Shown here piece by piece: positions 54,217 to 61,526 of a stretch of DNA of 64,000 bases. The notes beneath the pieces were generated by a model. The model saw nothing but the letters and a program-made list of their open reading frames with translations. It had not been told where the DNA came from and did not search any database. The position numbers and the translations under genes were made by a program. The stretch comes from an uncultured Sterolibacterium sp. (GTDB taxonomy: Bacteria > Pseudomonadota > Gammaproteobacteria > Burkholderiales > Rhodocyclaceae). The stretch spans positions 1-64,000 of the forward strand of contig CAILCO010000161.1 of assembly GCA_903832735.1 (NCBI GenBank), in the 5' to 3' direction. The stretch's first letter is position 1; the number at the start of each line of letters is the position of its first letter.

Positions 54217-55177
54217 ATCGCTGCCGCTCTCGGCGCCGGGCGAGGCGAACTGGCGCAAGATGCTCCTGGCCATTCCCGGGACCAGCCTGATCCTGCTGCT
54301 CCTGGTGCTCTGGTTCTCCTTCCAGGGCGTGGATTTCGCCAAGCCCTCGAACATCGTCAATATCGGCATCCAGTCGTCCGTGCTGCTGCTCCTGGCCCTG
54401 CCGCTGACCTTCATCCTGATGAGCGAGGGGCTCGACCTGTCGCAAGGCGCGGTGCTCTCTCTGGCCAGCGTGGTGCTCGCCGCCGTCCTCGCCCATGGCG
54501 GCTCCCTGCCCCTGGCGCTCACCGCCGCGGCGGCGCTCGGCCTGCTCTTCGGCGCGGTGAACGGCGTCTTCATCGCCTACTTGCAGATGCCGCCCTTCGT
54601 GGTCACGCTGGGCACGCTCGGGCTCGCCCACGGCATTGCCCTGGTCGCGACCGATGGCGAGAGCATCACCGAGATCGGCAGCCAGCTGCCCCGGCTCTAC
54701 AAGGCGACCGTGCTCGGGATTCCCTTCCCGATCATCGTCGCCCTTTGCGCTTATGCCCTGTTCCACTACCTGCTCTATCACACCCGCTTCGGCTCCTACG
54801 TCTCGGCGCAGGGCGGCAATCGCGAGGCGCTGCATCTGGCCGGCGTCAATGCCAACCGCCATCTCGTCGTGGTGTACCTGATCGGCGGGCTGATGGTCGG
54901 ACTCGCGGCCCTGCTCTGGGTCGGCCGGATCAGTTCCGGACATCCGACGGCGGGCCACGGCATGGAGTTCGATGCCCTGGTCGCGGTCCTCCTGGGCGGG
55001 ACGCGACTGGAAAAGGGCTACGGCACCATGCCCGGCACCCTGGTCGGCGTGCTCACCGTCGGCGTCCTCCGCAACGGCCTGAACCTGATGTCGGTGGCGG
55101 CTTCCTGGCAGGTGGTCAGCCTCGGCGTGCTGGTCCTGGCCGCCTTGTGGGTCGAGTCCCGGCAGGGCGAGAAATGA
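54206..55177 (+). CDS. Sugar-type ABC transporter permease 1
   Basis: A 323-residue membrane protein of the RbsC/BPD_transp_2 family with about ten helices. LMSEGLDLSQGAVLSLASV and AGVNANRHLVVVYLIGGLMVGLAALLW are the family marks. The start at 54206 follows GGAGGG by ten bases and overlaps the ATPase gene by 11; a start at 54179 is also possible. It ends in an ATGA overlap with the second permease. Confidence 0.92.
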   Translation: MSIESLPLSAPGEANWRKMLLAIPGTSLILLLLVLWFSFQGVDFAKPSNIVNIGIQSSVLLLLALPLTFILMSEGLDLSQGAVLSLASVVLAAVLAHGGSLPLALTAAAALGLLFGAVNGVFIAYLQMPPFVVTLGTLGLAHGIALVATDGESITEIGSQLPRLYKATVLGIPFPIIVALCAYALFHYLLYHTRFGSYVSAQGGNREALHLAGVNANRHLVVVYLIGGLMVGLAALLWVGRISSGHPTAGHGMEFDALVAVLLGGTRLEKGYGTMPGTLVGVLTVGVLRNGLNLMSVAASWQVVSLGVLVLAALWVESRQGEK

Positions 55178-56118
55178 GCGGCCAGAACACCGCCCTGCTG
55201 GCGCGCATAGGCTTCGTCCTGGCGCTGTGTCTGCTCCTGGCCATCAGCTCGAGCGCATTTCTCACGACCAACAATCTGCTCAATGTCCTGCGCCAGGCGA
55301 GCCTGGTCTTTCTGATCGCCTCGGGCCTCACCCTGGTGATCCTCACCGCCGGCATCGATCTTTCCGTCGGCGCCAACGTCGGTCTGTCCGCCTGCCTGTG
55401 CGCCGTCGTCCTGAAAGCCAGCGGTTCCATCCTCCTGGCCGTGGTGGCGGGCCTCTCCTGCGGCGCAGTGATCGGCCTGGCCAACAGCCTGTTCATCGTC
55501 CTGCTCGCGATTCCGCCGTTCATCGCCACCTACGGCATGCTCTGGATCGTCAATGGCATCACCTACAAACTGATGAGCGGCACGACCATAGAAGGCTTTC
55601 CGCCGGGCTTCCGCTTCATCGGCAGCGGCTACTGGCTGGGCATCCCGGTGCCGATCTATCTGATGCTGGGATTCTTTGCCGCAGGCGCCCTCTTCGCCAG
55701 GCACACCCGCCACGGCCGCGAACTCTTTGCCATCGGCGCCAACCCGGTCGCGGCAAGGCTCTCCGGCATTCCCGTGCGCGCCCGGCTGATCCTGGTCTAT
55801 ACCGTCTGCGGCGCCATGGCCGGCCTGGCCGGCCTGGTCTATCTGGCGCGTCTGAATTCGGCGGAGGCGGATATCGGCGACCCCATGCTGCTGCCCGCCG
55901 TCGCCGCCGTCCTGGTCGGGGGAACCTCGCTTTTCGGCGGCCTGGGAGGACTCTCCGGCACGTTGATCGGCGCGGTGATCGTGACCCTGGTCTTGAACGG
56001 CATGAACCTGATGTCGGTCAGCACCAACTGGCAGCCCATGATCACCAGTATCATTCTGCTCGGCGCAGTGCTGACCGACACCCTAGTCCGTCGCCATGCC
56101 GAGGGCGCGGCAAAATAA
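55174..56118 (+). CDS. Sugar-type ABC transporter permease 2
   Basis: A 314-residue RbsC-family permease with about ten helices. LVILTAGIDLSVGANVGLSACL and FAIGANPVAARLSGIPV are the conserved cytoplasmic and membrane marks. It is translationally coupled to permease 1 through the ATGA at 55174-55177. Two different permeases indicate a heterodimeric channel. A binding protein gene follows 22 bases later. Confidence 0.93.
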   Translation: MSGQNTALLARIGFVLALCLLLAISSSAFLTTNNLLNVLRQASLVFLIASGLTLVILTAGIDLSVGANVGLSACLCAVVLKASGSILLAVVAGLSCGAVIGLANSLFIVLLAIPPFIATYGMLWIVNGITYKLMSGTTIEGFPPGFRFIGSGYWLGIPVPIYLMLGFFAAGALFARHTRHGRELFAIGANPVAARLSGIPVRARLILVYTVCGAMAGLAGLVYLARLNSAEADIGDPMLLPAVAAVLVGGTSLFGGLGGLSGTLIGAVIVTLVLNGMNLMSVSTNWQPMITSIILLGAVLTDTLVRRHAEGAAK

Positions 56119-56140
56119 CATCAACCAAAGGAGAGGCATC

Positions 56141-57256
56141 ATGAGGAAATTTAACGTGAAATACCTTGCCAAGCGCGCCGTGTCATTTCCGAGCACTGCG
56201 AGCCGGATAGTAGCCTCCCCGCGAGGGGAGGACGGGAGGGGAGGGCCGATTTGCCCGCATGTGAAGTGTTACGAAGAGCCGCCTGTTCATGAGTCGGGGT
56301 GGTTCACCGGAGCCCTGAGCGTTAGTTTCGCGGCAGTTCTGCTCTTGGCCAGCATCCCGGCCGCCCAGGCCGACGGGGAAAAAATCGCGATGTTCACCAA
56401 GAACCAGATCAATCCCTATTTTCAGAGCATGCGCCTGGGTGCCGATGCCGGCGCCAAGGAGATGAACGCCAGCGTGATCCATTACGTGCCCAACAAGCCG
56501 GACAACATCGCCGAGCAACTGGCCGAAGTCGAGGACGTGGTGACCAAGAAACCCAATGCCGTGGTCTTCATCCCGGTCGACTCCAAGGCGCTGGTAGTGG
56601 GCATGGAGAAGCTCACCGGCGCCGGCATACCGGTGGTCAATCTGCTCGACCGGACCAAGGGCAGCGCCTCGACCTTCGTCGGCGTCAGCGATATCGATCT
56701 CGGCATCGATACCGCCCGGGTCCTGTTCAAGAAGCTGAACGGCAAGGGCAATGTGATCTTTCTCGAAGGTGTGAAGGGCGCGCTGTCGACCCAGGAGCGT
56801 CTGACGGGTTTCAAGAAGGCGCTTGAGGAATTCCCCGGGATCAAACTCCTGGCCTCCCAGACCGCGAATGCGCAGCGCCTGATGGCCCTGCAGGTGATGG
56901 AAAATCTGCTCCAGGCGCATCCGCAGGTCGATGGCGTGCTGGCCGCCACCGACTCGATGGCGATGGGCGCGATCGAAGCCCTGGACGGCGCCAACCGCAA
57001 GGCGCTGGTGGCCGCGGTCAATGGCACCAAGGAAGCGGTGGATGCGATCAAGGCGGGCAAACTGCTCGCCACCGGCGACTCCAGTCCGTTCATGCAGGGT
57101 TGCGTCGCGGCGATGGCCGCGGTGCGCGCCGCGCGGAAATTGCCGCTGCCCAAGGAGATCATCTTCCCGATCAAGATCATCACCGCCGCCGACGTCAAGG
57201 CGGTCGAGGAAAACGTCGGCAAGTGCCCGAAGTGGGAAACGATGGTCAAGAACTGA
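56141..57256 (+). CDS. Periplasmic sugar-binding protein of the ABC transporter, paralogue 1, with an inserted signal region
   Basis: A 371-residue RbsB-type binding protein, about 53 residues longer than its paralogue at 57820. The mature part starts at DGEKIAMFTKNQINPYFQS. The signal core is LSVSFAAVLLLASIPAAQA. Between MRKFNVKYLAKRA and this core lie 45 extra residues (56180-56314), rich in Arg, Gly and Pro and encoded by a hairpin-bearing stretch. They look like an in-frame insertion that lengthens the n-region. The start follows AAAGGAGAGG. Export of this form is uncertain. Confidence 0.9.
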   Translation: MRKFNVKYLAKRAVSFPSTASRIVASPRGEDGRGGPICPHVKCYEEPPVHESGWFTGALSVSFAAVLLLASIPAAQADGEKIAMFTKNQINPYFQSMRLGADAGAKEMNASVIHYVPNKPDNIAEQLAEVEDVVTKKPNAVVFIPVDSKALVVGMEKLTGAGIPVVNLLDRTKGSASTFVGVSDIDLGIDTARVLFKKLNGKGNVIFLEGVKGALSTQERLTGFKKALEEFPGIKLLASQTANAQRLMALQVMENLLQAHPQVDGVLAATDSMAMGAIEALDGANRKALVAAVNGTKEAVDAIKAGKLLATGDSSPFMQGCVAAMAAVRAARKLPLPKEIIFPIKIITAADVKAVEENVGKCPKWETMVKN

Positions 57257-57270
57257 AAGCTCCCGAGCAT

Positions 57271-57642
57271 ATGAAGCCGACACAAGAAGACCTGATCCGC
57301 GCCGATGAGGCGCGGCAAAATGCCTTGCTCAAAGCCGACATCGAGGCACTCGATGCCCTGTTTGCCGACGACCTGATTTATCTCCACTCGACCGCCGTGG
57401 CCGACGACAAGCAATTCTTTCTCGACGGCTTGAGGAGCGGCAAGACGAAGTACCTGACGATTGCCTACCAGCCCACGGAATACCGTCTGGGCGGGGACTA
57501 CGCGCTGATCTTCGGCAAGGTCGACATGCAACTGGAGATAGCCGGCGAGCAGAAACCGGTCCGCGCCGTGATCATCAGCACCTGGCGCTTCGCGGATCAG
57601 CGCTGGCAGATGGTGACCTGGCAGGCAACCAAGCAACCCTAG
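57271..57642 (+). CDS. NTF2-like / DUF4440 family protein
   Basis: A 123-residue cone-fold protein. The block EARQNALLKADIEALDALFADDLIYLHSTA is typical of the SnoaL/DUF4440 group, and it ends ISTWRFADQRWQMVTWQAT. It has no signal peptide. Family members include small isomerases, dehydratases and orphan binding proteins, so the function cannot be set from the sequence. It lies 14 bases after binding protein 1 and before the second repeat element. Confidence 0.82.
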   Translation: MKPTQEDLIRADEARQNALLKADIEALDALFADDLIYLHSTAVADDKQFFLDGLRSGKTKYLTIAYQPTEYRLGGDYALIFGKVDMQLEIAGEQKPVRAVIISTWRFADQRWQMVTWQATKQP

Positions 57643-57657
57643 AGTCAAAAACCTCAG

Positions 57658-57778
57658 CACCACCAAGGACACCAAGGGCACCAAGAAGTACCAATTCGAA
57701 TCCTTGTGCGAAATCTTGATGCACTTAGAATACCGCCGTGTTTTGCGTTTCTTGGTGTCCTTGGTGTCCTTGGTGGTG
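57658..57778. mobile_element. CACCAAGGA inverted-repeat element, copy 2
   Basis: The left arm 57658-57685 matches the reverse complement of 57751-57778 with one mismatch in 28. The interior is 65 bases. It is the same repeat family as 49263-49403, but with a different interior. It lies between the NTF2-like gene and the second binding protein, 41 bases before that start, so the second binding protein may be transcribed separately from the operon. Confidence 0.7.
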
Positions 57779-57819
57779 AAATTATTCTTTCAGGTTTCAA
57801 TTCAACACAGGAGAACTGC

Positions 57820-58776
57820 ATGAAAGCAAAGTTCCTCGCGGCCGCTGTCGCGATCGCGTTCAGTTCAACCGCGGCCTTGGCCGACGGCGAGAAGATCGCG
57901 GTATTCACCAAGAACCTGACCAATCCGTATTTCCAGATGGTCCGGCTGGGCGCCGAATCGGCCGCGAAGCAGATGAACGCGACGACCCAGAACTATGTTC
58001 CGACCAAGCCCGACAGCATTCCCGAGCAGATGAGCCAGATCGAGGACGTGGTGGTGAAGAAGCCCGACGCGATCGTGTTCATTCCCGTCGACTACAAGGC
58101 GATGGCGATCGGCGTGGCGAAAATCAATGCCGCCAACATTCCCGTGGTGAACATCACCGACCGCAGCGAGTCGGGCAAGTTCGTCTCCTTCATCGGCACC
58201 GATGACTACAGCCTGGGACTGGAGACCGCACGCTACATGCTCAAGACCCTGGGCGGCCGCGGCAATATCGTGATCCTGGAAGGCGTCAAGGCGGCCCTCT
58301 CCAATGTCGACCGCGTCCGCGGCTTCAAGAAAGCGCTCGAGGAAAACCCCGGCGCCAAGCTGGTCGCGCAGCAGCCGGCCAACTACCAGCGGCTCGCGGC
58401 CTTGCAGGTGATGGAGAACCTGATGCAGACCTATCCGCAGATCGACGGCGTGCTCGCCGCCAACGACGCCATGGCCACCGGCGTCGTCGAAGCCATGGAA
58501 GCCGCCAACCGCAAGGCGCTGGTGATCGGCATCAACGGTTCGAAGGAGGCGATGGACGCGATCAAGGCTGGCAAGATGCTCGCCAGCGGCGATCCCGGCG
58601 GCTTCCAGCAGGGCTGCCTGGGCACCATGGTGGCGATCCGCGAACTGCGCAAAATGCCGGTGCCGAAGGAGGTGCTGTTCCCGGCCTTCGTGATCCACAA
58701 GGGCAACTACCAGACCTTCGACGTCGCCGCCGACAAGCGCAGCTGCCCGAAGTGGGAAGAACTGGTGAAGAAGTAG
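57820..58776 (+). CDS. Periplasmic sugar-binding protein, paralogue 2
   Basis: A 318-residue RbsB-type binding protein with a clean signal peptide (MKAKFLAAAVAIAFSSTAALA). The mature start DGEKIAVFTKNLTNPYFQM is nearly the same as in paralogue 1, and the two align through the whole length (for example QRLAALQVMENLMQTYPQIDGVLAA). It may bind the same or a related ligand and share the ABC transporter. The start follows ACAGGAGAACTGC. Confidence 0.93.
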   Translation: MKAKFLAAAVAIAFSSTAALADGEKIAVFTKNLTNPYFQMVRLGAESAAKQMNATTQNYVPTKPDSIPEQMSQIEDVVVKKPDAIVFIPVDYKAMAIGVAKINAANIPVVNITDRSESGKFVSFIGTDDYSLGLETARYMLKTLGGRGNIVILEGVKAALSNVDRVRGFKKALEENPGAKLVAQQPANYQRLAALQVMENLMQTYPQIDGVLAANDAMATGVVEAMEAANRKALVIGINGSKEAMDAIKAGKMLASGDPGGFQQGCLGTMVAIRELRKMPVPKEVLFPAFVIHKGNYQTFDVAADKRSCPKWEELVKK

Positions 58777-58924
58777 TCAGCGCATGAGTGCAGCACCGGC
58801 CCGCGCGACGCACTGACGCTCGCCGGGCAGTTAGCCCACTCTGGATCAACCACGACAAGGCGCTGCGCGACAGCCTCAAAATGGCGCCTGAATTTTACGG
58901 CTGAGAACAGCCCGGGAGTTGCTG
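58777..58924 (+). pseudogene. Gap with a short coding-like remnant
   Basis: In the frame ending at the TGA at about 58902-58904 the last codons read SPLWINHDKALRDSLKMAPEFYG. No start or full domain is visible, and the frame breaks upstream. It looks like the tail of a lost gene. I cannot name the family. A Shine-Dalgarno (GGGAG) for the next gene ends this stretch. Confidence 0.25.
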
Positions 58925-59734
58925 ATGTGGAATGATCAAAGCTTCAAGCGGCGCCGCCCGGTTGCTAGGCTGATCAGCGCAGCCGCAACCGCAGTCACGA
59001 CATTCGCGCTGTGCACCAGCCCGGCACAGGCGCAACTCAAGGTGCTCATGTCCGGCGGCTTCTCGGGCGCCTATCGTCAGGTCTTGCCGGAGTTCGAAAA
59101 GTCTACCGGGATCACGGTGCGCACCGGGTCGGGCGCATCGCAAGGCACGGGCGCGCAGACCATCGCAGCGCAACTGCAGCGCGGCGTGCCTGCCGATGTG
59201 GTGATCCTGTCCAGGGAAGGGCTGGAAGAATTGAGCGCGGCGGGACGGATCGTCGCGGGCAGCGAGGTCGACCTGGCGCGCGTGCCGCTCGGCGTCGCCG
59301 TGCGCGCCGGCACGGCGACGCCCGACGTCAGCAGCGTCGAGGCCTTCAAACGGACGCTCTTGAACGCGCGATCCGTCGTGGTTCCGGGCAGCACCAGCGG
59401 CATCTACCTGACCTCAAAAATATTTCCGCAGCTGGGCATCGCGGAGCGGATTTCCGTCAAGGTCACGGAGCGCGGCGCGCAGTCGGCCGCGATGGTCGCA
59501 GCCGGAGACGCCAACATCGCCGTCCAGCCGGTCAGCGAACTGGTGAACGTGCCGGGCATAACGTTTTCCGGCCGGCTCCCGAACGAGTTGCAACTCGTCC
59601 AGATATTCGCCGCCGCAATCGTCACGGGGGCCAAGGAGCCCGACGCGGGTCGGCGGCTGATACAGTTCCTCGCATCCGATCGCGCCGCGGCAGCCATCGA
59701 AAACAGCGGCATGGATCTGATCGACAAGCGCTGA
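58925..59734 (+). CDS. ModA-like periplasmic substrate-binding protein
   Basis: A 269-residue exported protein. The signal region (about 1-36) is long, with KRRR before the hydrophobic stretch and a probable cut after SPAQA. The mature part LKVLMSGGFSGAYRQVLPEFEKSTGI and ADVVILSREGLEELSAAGRI resemble molybdate-binding proteins, but no modBC genes are present. It may bind another anion or act as a sensor. The ATG at 58925 follows GGGAG by six bases; a TTG at 58919 is an alternative. Confidence 0.82.
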   Translation: MWNDQSFKRRRPVARLISAAATAVTTFALCTSPAQAQLKVLMSGGFSGAYRQVLPEFEKSTGITVRTGSGASQGTGAQTIAAQLQRGVPADVVILSREGLEELSAAGRIVAGSEVDLARVPLGVAVRAGTATPDVSSVEAFKRTLLNARSVVVPGSTSGIYLTSKIFPQLGIAERISVKVTERGAQSAAMVAAGDANIAVQPVSELVNVPGITFSGRLPNELQLVQIFAAAIVTGAKEPDAGRRLIQFLASDRAAAAIENSGMDLIDKR

Positions 59735-59792
59735 TTGATTTCCCGGGCAACCACCGGCCCGGTCCGCAACGAGTTCGACCGAGGAGTTGGCC

Positions 59793-61307
59793 ATGACACG
59801 TCGAAATTTCTTTAAATCGTCGCTGGCAGTCGCCGGCCTGGCGCTTGCCGAAGGCGCCACCTCCGCCAGCGCGCAGGCCCGGGAAAGCGCGCAGCCGGCC
59901 GCTCCGGTTCCGAAGGCCGGGCTACCCGGCCTGACCCGCTACGTAGCCGAGTTCATCGTGAACGCGAGTTACGAAAGCATCCCGGCCGAAGTCCTCGAAC
60001 TCGGCAAGAAGTCCATACTCGACGGCTTCGGCCTCGCCTTGGCCGGATCGGTTTCCGAACATCGCCATGCGCTACTGGAATACCTGAAATCGCTGGGCGC
60101 AAATGGCCGGGCCAGCGTCATCGGTACCGGGCTGAAATCCGCGCCGCGCTTCGCCGCATTTGCCAACGGCATCTGGATACACGCCGACGACTTCGACGAC
60201 ACCCAACTTGCCGTGGGCAAGGACAGGGTTTATGGCCTGCTCACTCATCCCACCGTACCGGTACTGCCTCCGGTTTTTGCGCTTAGCGAACTGGGACGCC
60301 GTTCCGGGAAGGACTTGCTGCTGGCATATCACGTCGGCGTCGAAGTCGAATGCAAGATCGCCGAGGCGATAAGTCCTCGCCACTACGGTGACGGGTTCCA
60401 CTCCACCGGGACTTCGGGATCATTCGGCAGCGCGGCGGCGTGCGCCAAGATGCATGGCCTCGACGCCCGGCAAACGGCCTATGCGCTCGGCGTCGTCGGC
60501 GCCGAGGCCGGAGGACTGCGCGAGAACTTCGGCACGATGACCAAACCTTTCCAGGCCGGGCACGCCGCGGAAAACGGCACCGTCGCCGCGGATCTCGCGG
60601 CGCTCGGCTGGACGGCCGCCGAGAACATTCTCGAAGCGCAGTTCGGCTGGTTCAACGCGGCCGGTGGCGGATACGACAACAACGCCATCCTGAACAAGCT
60701 CGGCAGCCCCTGGACATTCGTCTCGCCGGGCGTGTCGATAAAACCATTTCCCTGCGGGTCGCTGAATCATCCGGCGATGTGGCAATTCCTGACCATGATC
60801 AGGGAGAACGACGTCAAGCCGGGCGACGTCGACAGCATCGATTGCGGCGCGAACTCCAAGATGACCACGACCCTGCTGCATCATCGTCCGAGTAGCGGCT
60901 TGCAGGCAAAGTTCAGCATGGAATACGCGCTTGCGGTTCTGCTACTGGAGCGCAAGGCCGGCCTGGCGGAATTCACCGACGAGGCGGTGAGACGTCCCGA
61001 CGTGCAGGCGTGGTTGAGGCGCGTGAACTTTTATGTCGATCCGGAAGCGGAAGCCGCCGGGTTCGACAAGATGACCAGTCTCATCAAGATTCACCTTAAG
61101 AACGGCAAGATCCTCTCGGGCCAGGCGACCATGGCCAAGGGCAGCCCCGCCAACCCGATGTCCTACGAGGAGGCCGCCGAGAAGTTCCGCGGCTGCGCCG
61201 AATTCGCCAGGTGGCCGGCAAAAAAGGCGGAGGCGATCATACGGCTGGTGCGCACGCTGGAAAGGCAATCCGATATGGGCGGCTTGACGGCGGCACTGAC
61301 CGTCTAG
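59793..61307 (+). CDS. MmgE/PrpD family protein with a Tat signal
   Basis: A 504-residue protein of the 2-methylcitrate dehydratase/aconitate decarboxylase fold. The twin-arginine signal is TRRNFFKSSLAVAGLALAEG. The family core starts LTRYVAEFIVNASYESIPAEV and has NGIWIHADDFDDT and VSIKPFPCGSLNHPAM. PrpD proteins are usually cytoplasmic, so export is unusual. No prpB or prpC is nearby. The true substrate may be a periplasmic hydroxy- or sugar acid. The start at 59793 follows GAGGAG. Confidence 0.88.
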   Translation: MTRRNFFKSSLAVAGLALAEGATSASAQARESAQPAAPVPKAGLPGLTRYVAEFIVNASYESIPAEVLELGKKSILDGFGLALAGSVSEHRHALLEYLKSLGANGRASVIGTGLKSAPRFAAFANGIWIHADDFDDTQLAVGKDRVYGLLTHPTVPVLPPVFALSELGRRSGKDLLLAYHVGVEVECKIAEAISPRHYGDGFHSTGTSGSFGSAAACAKMHGLDARQTAYALGVVGAEAGGLRENFGTMTKPFQAGHAAENGTVAADLAALGWTAAENILEAQFGWFNAAGGGYDNNAILNKLGSPWTFVSPGVSIKPFPCGSLNHPAMWQFLTMIRENDVKPGDVDSIDCGANSKMTTTLLHHRPSSGLQAKFSMEYALAVLLLERKAGLAEFTDEAVRRPDVQAWLRRVNFYVDPEAEAAGFDKMTSLIKIHLKNGKILSGQATMAKGSPANPMSYEEAAEKFRGCAEFARWPAKKAEAIIRLVRTLERQSDMGGLTAALTV

Positions 61308-61451
61308 CCGGATTTGCGATACAACGAATATTTCACCGATTTCACCAGCGCCACATCGGCCCCGTGTTCGTGGATAATTCGACCACGCCGGTGAGTTTCC
61401 GGGTCAGCAGCGATCACGGCGGCTCCATCGTCACGCTGGAGCCGATGGACT
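61308..61451 (+). pseudogene. Gap with a coding-like tail
   Basis: An open stretch ending at about 61453 reads GPVFVDNSTTPVSFRVSSDH...TLEPMD, with normal codon character but no start or complete domain. It may be the end of a lost gene. The family is not recognised. The rest of the gap holds the second copy of the 59-base element. Confidence 0.25.
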
Positions 61452-61510
61452 AGAGCCCGTAGTTGTCTGAAAGACGACCCAGGGCTCTTGTGCCAGCGAA
61501 GCTGGTACTA
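61452..61510. repeat. 59-base two-hairpin element, copy 2, in the leader of the chemoreceptor gene
   Basis: Outer stem AGAGCCC (61452-61458) pairs with GGGCTCT (61482-61488). An inner stem GTTGTCT/AGACGAC follows inside it. A second hairpin, GTGCCAGC-GAA-GCTGGTAC, pairs over all eight positions with one wobble. Position 3 and its partner 35 are A-T here and T-A in copy 1 at 6008, a compensatory change. The element ends 16 bases before the receptor ATG. It could be a regulatory RNA leader or a mobile repeat. Confidence 0.65.
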
Positions 61511-61526
61511 ACTTGGAAACAATGCC

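Noticed and set aside
58925-59734. A molybdate transporter
   Set aside because: The binding protein resembles ModA, but there is no permease or ATPase of that type next to it.
59793-61307. 2-methylcitrate dehydratase of propionate breakdown
   Set aside because: It carries a Tat signal and has no prpB, prpC or acnD near it; acnB in the TCA cluster is unrelated in position.
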